64,000 bases of DNA from NCBI RefSeq assembly GCF_026155325.1, contig NZ_JAPFPW010000015.1, positions 19,386-83,385 of the forward strand, written 5' to 3'. Numbering within the stretch: position 1 is the first letter of the stretch; each line of letters begins with the position of its first letter. Below, in pieces: positions 60,410 to 64,000 of the stretch. The notes beneath the pieces are model-generated. The model was not told the origin of the DNA, made no database searches, and saw only the letters and a program-made list of their open reading frames with translations. The position numbers and the translations under genes were made by a program. Source of the stretch: Desulfobotulus pelophilus (lineage in GTDB: Bacteria; Desulfobacterota; Desulfobacteria; Desulfobacterales; ASO4-4).

Positions 60410-61454
60410 CCACAACAACGCCGTAGGGATTCTGTGCCCAGAAAGCGTGACTGAAAAGACCGGAAGCCTCTGTGATGCCATAGAGAGCATCGGCGGCCAT
60501 GAGCACCACAGCATTGGTCCATGTGAGTTTGTCTTCGGGCCAGATCACCATGTCGGGAAAGGTGAATCCGCACCAGAAAGAGCCGTCGTCATAGCGCCGG
60601 TCCATGATCCAGTTGAAAACAATGCGGGCCTGCCCGGTGTTACCCATGGCTGCGAGGGCCAGAACCAGCTCGGAGGTTTCCGCCATGGTGATCCAGGGCT
60701 GATCCGATACACAGCGTACCCCCATACCCTCAACCATAAATTTTTTCCAGTATTTATCCACACGCTTTTGCGCTTCCGCCCCGGAAAGGGCACCGCAGAG
60801 TACGGGGTAGAACCAGTCCATGGAGTAACGGGACTTGGATACATTGAAAACGTGGCGGCGGTGGCGTATGGCATGGCCCAGCCGGGTCAGGGCATCCTGC
60901 CAGAGGTGGAAGGGCTTCTGGAGGACGGAAGCAATGGCGCAGGCACATTTGAGGCTCATAAAAACAGAGCTGGATCCCGTAAGCAGGCACATGGGGTCCG
61001 TTTTCCCCTCCGGGCTTCTCGCCCACCACATTTCTCCGTCAGGAGACTGCATCGCAAGGATGAAGTCCATGGCTTTTTCCAAAACGGGCCAGTAAGACTC
61101 AAGAAAAGCCCTGTCCTTTGTGATGAGCCAGTCATGGAAAAGGCCGGTGGCGATGTAGGCCGTCATGTTGGTATCCTGAGTTCGGTCTTCAGGAGCGCCG
61201 TTTTTGTAGGATGCGTACCATGCTCCGTTGGGCAGCTGCTGTCCTCTCAGCCAGTCAAAGCCTTTGCGGGCACCGGCATGATGGCCTGAGATGGAAAGCC
61301 CCATGATGGACTCCACCATATCCCATGGGTCTGTTTTGTCACCTCCGCTCCAGGGAATTTCCCCGGAGTCTCTCTGGGTTTTGAGAATACTTGCGGCAAC
61401 CGCTGCAATGTCCAGAGAAAGGGGAAGGCTTTGTTTTGCCGTTTTCACTTCCAT
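60399..61454 (-). CDS. Alpha/alpha-barrel (phenyltransferase/prenyltransferase-like or glycosidase-like) protein
   Basis: The 351-residue soluble protein contains repeats typical of alpha/alpha barrels: SGEIPWSGGDKTDPWDMVES, LRGQQLPNGAWYAS, MQSPDGEMWWARSPEG and DRRYDDGSFWCGF, that is, QxxDGxW-type turns. It matches the group annotated as phenyltransferase-domain proteins in deltaproteobacteria. There is no signal peptide. The activity is unknown; such folds occur in terpenoid cyclases and in glycoside hydrolases. It heads a minus-strand operon with the acyltransferase, DUF4390, NtrY- and NtrX-like genes. Confidence 0.7.
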   Translation of the reverse strand: MEVKTAKQSLPLSLDIAAVAASILKTQRDSGEIPWSGGDKTDPWDMVESIMGLSISGHHAGARKGFDWLRGQQLPNGAWYASYKNGAPEDRTQDTNMTAYIATGLFHDWLITKDRAFLESYWPVLEKAMDFILAMQSPDGEMWWARSPEGKTDPMCLLTGSSSVFMSLKCACAIASVLQKPFHLWQDALTRLGHAIRHRRHVFNVSKSRYSMDWFYPVLCGALSGAEAQKRVDKYWKKFMVEGMGVRCVSDQPWITMAETSELVLALAAMGNTGQARIVFNWIMDRRYDDGSFWCGFTFPDMVIWPEDKLTWTNAVVLMAADALYGITEASGLFSHAFWAQNPYGVVVDAF

Positions 61455-61792
61455 GTCTGTCCTTTATAGAGTCCGGATGCGTGTTTCCGGTGTATCGGGC
61501 TGATTCTATACAGCCAGCCAGTTTCTGACAAAAATGTATGAAAAAGAAGGCTCACTATGTATTGTAAAATATACAATCGGTATAGCTAGCAAAAAAAAAG
61601 GAAGCCTGCAATCAATATGAGGACTTGTGTCCGGTGGGCCGGAGGCCCTGTCTGCGGTTCTGAAGGGCTGTGGCCGGATAATCGGTGGTCTGTTCTGCCG
61701 GGCTTCTGGTATTTGTGGCGTTGACTTTTGGGCCGGACTGTCTTAATCAATAAATCTTGATGTATGAATCTTTCTTGATGGCAGGAGTTAGC
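61455..61792. promoter_or_regulatory. Divergent intergenic region before panC
   Basis: The 338-base gap has an ATTGTA-n5-TACAAT palindrome (61561-61577) and small GC-rich stems such as GGGCC-gga-GGCCC near 61640. A sigma-70-like promoter has TTGACT (61721-61726) and TAATCA (61744-61749) spaced by 17. The panC ribosome-binding site AGGAG lies 5 bases before the GTG. Confidence 0.45.
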
Positions 61793-62647
61793 GTGGAAAT
61801 TTATCAGACCATAGCCGCCATGCAGGCACAGTCTTTTGTGTGGAAAAGGCAGGGGCGGCGCATAGGATTTGTTCCCACCATGGGGTTTTTGCATGAGGGG
61901 CACCTGTCGCTGATCGATATGGCGGCAGGCCATGCGGATGTCGTTGTGGTCAGTATTTTTGTGAACCCCACTCAGTTCGGGCCTTCAGAAGATCTTGCCG
62001 CTTATCCGCGAAGTATGGAAAAGGATCTTGCCCTTTGTCGGGAACGGGGCGTAGCCGCTGTTTTTGTACCGGAACCCTCTGCTATGTATGGCCGGGACTT
62101 TCAAACCTATGTGCAGCTTGAAAAGCTGCCCTCCCATCTGTGCGGCCTGTCACGGCCGGTTCATTTCCGGGGAGTGGCAACCGTGGTGAGCAAGCTGTTC
62201 AACATTGTACAGCCGGATGTGGCTGTTTTTGGTGAAAAGGATTATCAGCAGCTGGCGGTTATACGGCAGTTGGTTGAGGATATGAATTTTCCCGTTGCCA
62301 TCCTTGGTGGCCCCATTGTCCGGGAGGCGGACGGTCTGGCCATGAGTTCAAGAAATACCTATCTTTCTCCGGCGGAAAGGGCATCCGCGCGTTGCCTTTT
62401 CAGGGCCCTTGAAGAAGCGGCAGCCATGGTGGCGGGGGGGGAAAGGGAGGGCATGCGTATACGGAACCATGCAGAGGATCTTATTTCTTCTGAATCCGGT
62501 ACGGAAGTGGATTATATCAGCCTATGTGACCCGGTTACCCTTGAAGAGAAAACGGTGATGGATGGTCCGGTTCTCATGGCTCTGGCCGTGAAGTTCGGCA
62601 CAACCCGTCTGATTGATAACCGGGTTCTTTTGATCCCTGCCCCATAA
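61793..62647 (+). CDS. panC: Pantothenate synthetase
   Basis: The GTG start at 61793 is chosen because AGGAG lies 5 bases upstream and the protein then opens VEIYQTIAAMQ as PanC usually does; in-frame ATGs further upstream add a foreign tail. The 284-residue enzyme has VPTMGFLHEGHLSLI with the HxGH motif, VSIFVNPTQFGPSEDLAAYP, GEKDYQQLAVI and LAMSSRNTYLSP with the KMSKS-equivalent. It joins pantoate and beta-alanine to give pantothenate. Confidence 0.95.
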   Translation: MEIYQTIAAMQAQSFVWKRQGRRIGFVPTMGFLHEGHLSLIDMAAGHADVVVVSIFVNPTQFGPSEDLAAYPRSMEKDLALCRERGVAAVFVPEPSAMYGRDFQTYVQLEKLPSHLCGLSRPVHFRGVATVVSKLFNIVQPDVAVFGEKDYQQLAVIRQLVEDMNFPVAILGGPIVREADGLAMSSRNTYLSPAERASARCLFRALEEAAAMVAGGEREGMRIRNHAEDLISSESGTEVDYISLCDPVTLEEKTVMDGPVLMALAVKFGTTRLIDNRVLLIPAP

Positions 62648-62742
62648 GAGCCGGGGTGCAGCTGTCTGTTTTTTGTCTGAACCCTCTTGTGTTTACGGAA
62701 GTTTTTTGAATCGGCCTCTGGCTGTATATAAAGGAGTATTTT

Positions 62743-63909
62743 ATGAGTAAGGAGCGCATGCTGTTCACTTCGGAATCCGTTACGGAAGGCCATCCGGATA
62801 AAGTTGCGGATGCCATTTCCGATGCTATTCTCGATGCCATCATGGCCCAGGACACCCGGTGCCGTGTGGCCTGTGAAACTTTGGTAACCACGGGCATGGC
62901 GATTATTGCCGGTGAAATCAGCACCTCCTGCTATGTGGATATGCCCCAGATTGTGCGGAATACCATACGGGAAATCGGTTATCATTCATCGGATATGGGG
63001 TTTGACTGGCAGACCTGTGCCGTTATGACCAGTATTGACCAGCAGTCTCCGGATATTGCTCAGGGCGTGGACCGGGAAAGTGAAGAAGAACAGGGTGCCG
63101 GAGATCAGGGGCTGATGTTCGGTTTTGCCTGCAATGATACTCCGGAACTCATGCCTGCTCCCATCATGATGGCTCACCAGCTGACCCGCAGGCTGGCGGA
63201 GGTCCGTAAAGAAAGCATGCTGGATTTTCTAAGACCTGATGGTAAGGCTCAGGTTACGGTGCAGTATGATGGCTGCAGGCCCGTACGGGTAGATGCGGTT
63301 GTGGTTTCCACCCAGCATGCGCCTGAGGTCCCCTATGCCGTTCTCAAGGAGGCGGTGATGGAAGAGGTGATCCGCTCCGTAATTCCTGCCCATATGCTGG
63401 ATGAGAAAACCAAATATTATATCAATCCTACGGGTAAGTTTGTGGTTGGTGGTCCCATGGGAGACTGTGGCCTTACGGGCCGGAAGATTATTGTGGATAC
63501 CTATGGGGGGCAGGGAAGCCACGGAGGCGGGTGTTTTTCCGGTAAGGATCCTTCCAAGGTGGATCGCAGTGCTTCCTATATGGGCCGTTATATTGCCAAA
63601 AACATGGTGGCGGCAGGGCTTGCGGATAAATGTGAAATTCAGGTGGCCTATGCCATTGGTGTGGCAGATCCCGTTTCCGTGCTGGTGAATTCCTTTGGTA
63701 CGGGCGCGGTGTCTGATGAGCGGTTGGGAGAAATTGTTCGTTCTGTCTTTAATCTGCGCCCAGCAGCCATTGTCCGTCAGTTGAATCTTTTGCAGCCCAT
63801 TTATCGGCAGACAGCCGCCTATGGGCACTTTGGGCGCAGTGAGAGGCCCGGTTTTACCTGGGAAGAAACGGATAAGGTGGAAGCCCTCCGGTCGGCAGCG
63901 GGTATCTGA
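62743..63909 (+). CDS. metK: S-adenosylmethionine synthetase
   Basis: The 388-residue protein has [20 protein letters not shown], the magnesium- and ATP-binding [34 protein letters not shown] and [27 protein letters not shown] lies 8 bases before the ATG. It makes SAM from methionine and ATP and supplies the methylases in this window (rsmD, pcm, RNA methylase). No SAM riboswitch is seen in the 95 bases between panC and metK. Confidence 0.97.
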   Translation: MSKERMLFTSESVTEGHPDKVADAISDAILDAIMAQDTRCRVACETLVTTGMAIIAGEISTSCYVDMPQIVRNTIREIGYHSSDMGFDWQTCAVMTSIDQQSPDIAQGVDRESEEEQGAGDQGLMFGFACNDTPELMPAPIMMAHQLTRRLAEVRKESMLDFLRPDGKAQVTVQYDGCRPVRVDAVVVSTQHAPEVPYAVLKEAVMEEVIRSVIPAHMLDEKTKYYINPTGKFVVGGPMGDCGLTGRKIIVDTYGGQGSHGGGCFSGKDPSKVDRSASYMGRYIAKNMVAAGLADKCEIQVAYAIGVADPVSVLVNSFGTGAVSDERLGEIVRSVFNLRPAAIVRQLNLLQPIYRQTAAYGHFGRSERPGFTWEETDKVEALRSAAGI

Positions 63910-63936
63910 CGGGACAGTGCGGAACGTTTACTGAAG

Positions 63937-63964
63937 AAGGGGTAGCCTCTGGCCGCCCCTTTTT
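63937..63964 (+). terminator. Terminator after metK
   Basis: AAGGGG and GCC pair with GGC and CCCCTT across a short loop, followed by a T-run. The remaining bases to 64000 show no feature. Confidence 0.8.
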
Positions 63965-64000
63965 GTGTTTGCCCGGCAAAACCGGCACTCCGTCCACTTG

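Noticed and set aside
62648..62742. Possible SAM riboswitch before metK
   Set aside because: Only 95 bases separate panC and metK, and no SAM-I or SAM-II core is visible.
1..64000. CRISPR arrays, insertion sequences, prophage genes
   Set aside because: No regularly spaced repeats, transposase, integrase or phage structural genes were seen.

Overview
The window reads as chromosomal DNA from a Gram-negative, anaerobic deltaproteobacterium (Desulfobacterota), most likely a fatty-acid-oxidising sulfate reducer close to Desulfobacterales. This is inferred from gene content: a large acyl-CoA dehydrogenase, a fused hydroxyacyl-CoA dehydrogenase/enoyl-CoA hydratase next to a thiolase, a ferredoxin:NADP reductase pair (NfnAB), an Mrp/Mbh-like cation-proton antiporter operon, a complete type IV pilus inner-membrane/secretin operon (pilMNOPQ), NtrYX-like regulators and an LpxR-like outer-membrane lipid A deacylase. 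No rRNA, tRNA, CRISPR array, intact insertion sequence or prophage was seen.

Layout. 1-2842 (minus): sensor kinase and sigma-54 response regulator, the latter cut by the window edge. 3572-9465 (plus): pilM-N-O-P-Q, preceded by a 729-base leader rich in palindromes. 9677-12155 (minus): acyl-CoA dehydrogenase and tatA. 12455-14544 (plus): MoxR-type AAA ATPase and a VWA protein. 14627-15427 (minus): tatD. 15686-18485 (plus): nfnA, nfnB, ogt. 18639-26752 (minus): a cyclic-nucleotide-binding protein, then a nine-gene antiporter operon. 27168-33061 (plus): five-gene peptide/nickel-type ABC importer with a hairpin after the binding protein. 33124-41966: scattered single genes (CorC/HlyC-type protein, LpxR, RNA methylase, DMT permease, Na/Pi symporter, ssb) and two related small proteins of unknown function. 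42267-45995 (plus): beta-oxidation pair. 46813-50873 (minus): TPR lipoprotein, threonine synthase, serS. 51168-53232 (plus): 5-formyl-THF cyclo-ligase homologue, pcm, YqaA-like protein. 53257-61454 (minus): lysR, coaD, rsmD, NtrX-like regulator, NtrY-like kinase, DUF4390 protein, left-handed beta-helix acyltransferase and an alpha/alpha-barrel protein. 61793-63909 (plus): panC and metK.

How the parts fit. Beta-oxidation enzymes would feed reducing equivalents to NADH and ferredoxin. NfnAB balances NADH, ferredoxin and NADP pools, and the Mrp/Mbh-like complex would couple ion gradients to that metabolism. The pilus genes and the distant TPR lipoprotein probably serve one type IV pilus machine.

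Most notable points: the antiporter operon follows the archaeal Mbh gene order, with an MbhE-MrpB fusion and three antiporter-type subunits but no hydrogenase genes; the NtrX-like regulator has lost GAFTGA and the Walker B glutamate; rsmD contains a perfect 21-bp inverted repeat in its coding sequence; a structured, terminator-bearing leader lies before ssb. All family names come from reading motifs by eye; no searches were run.
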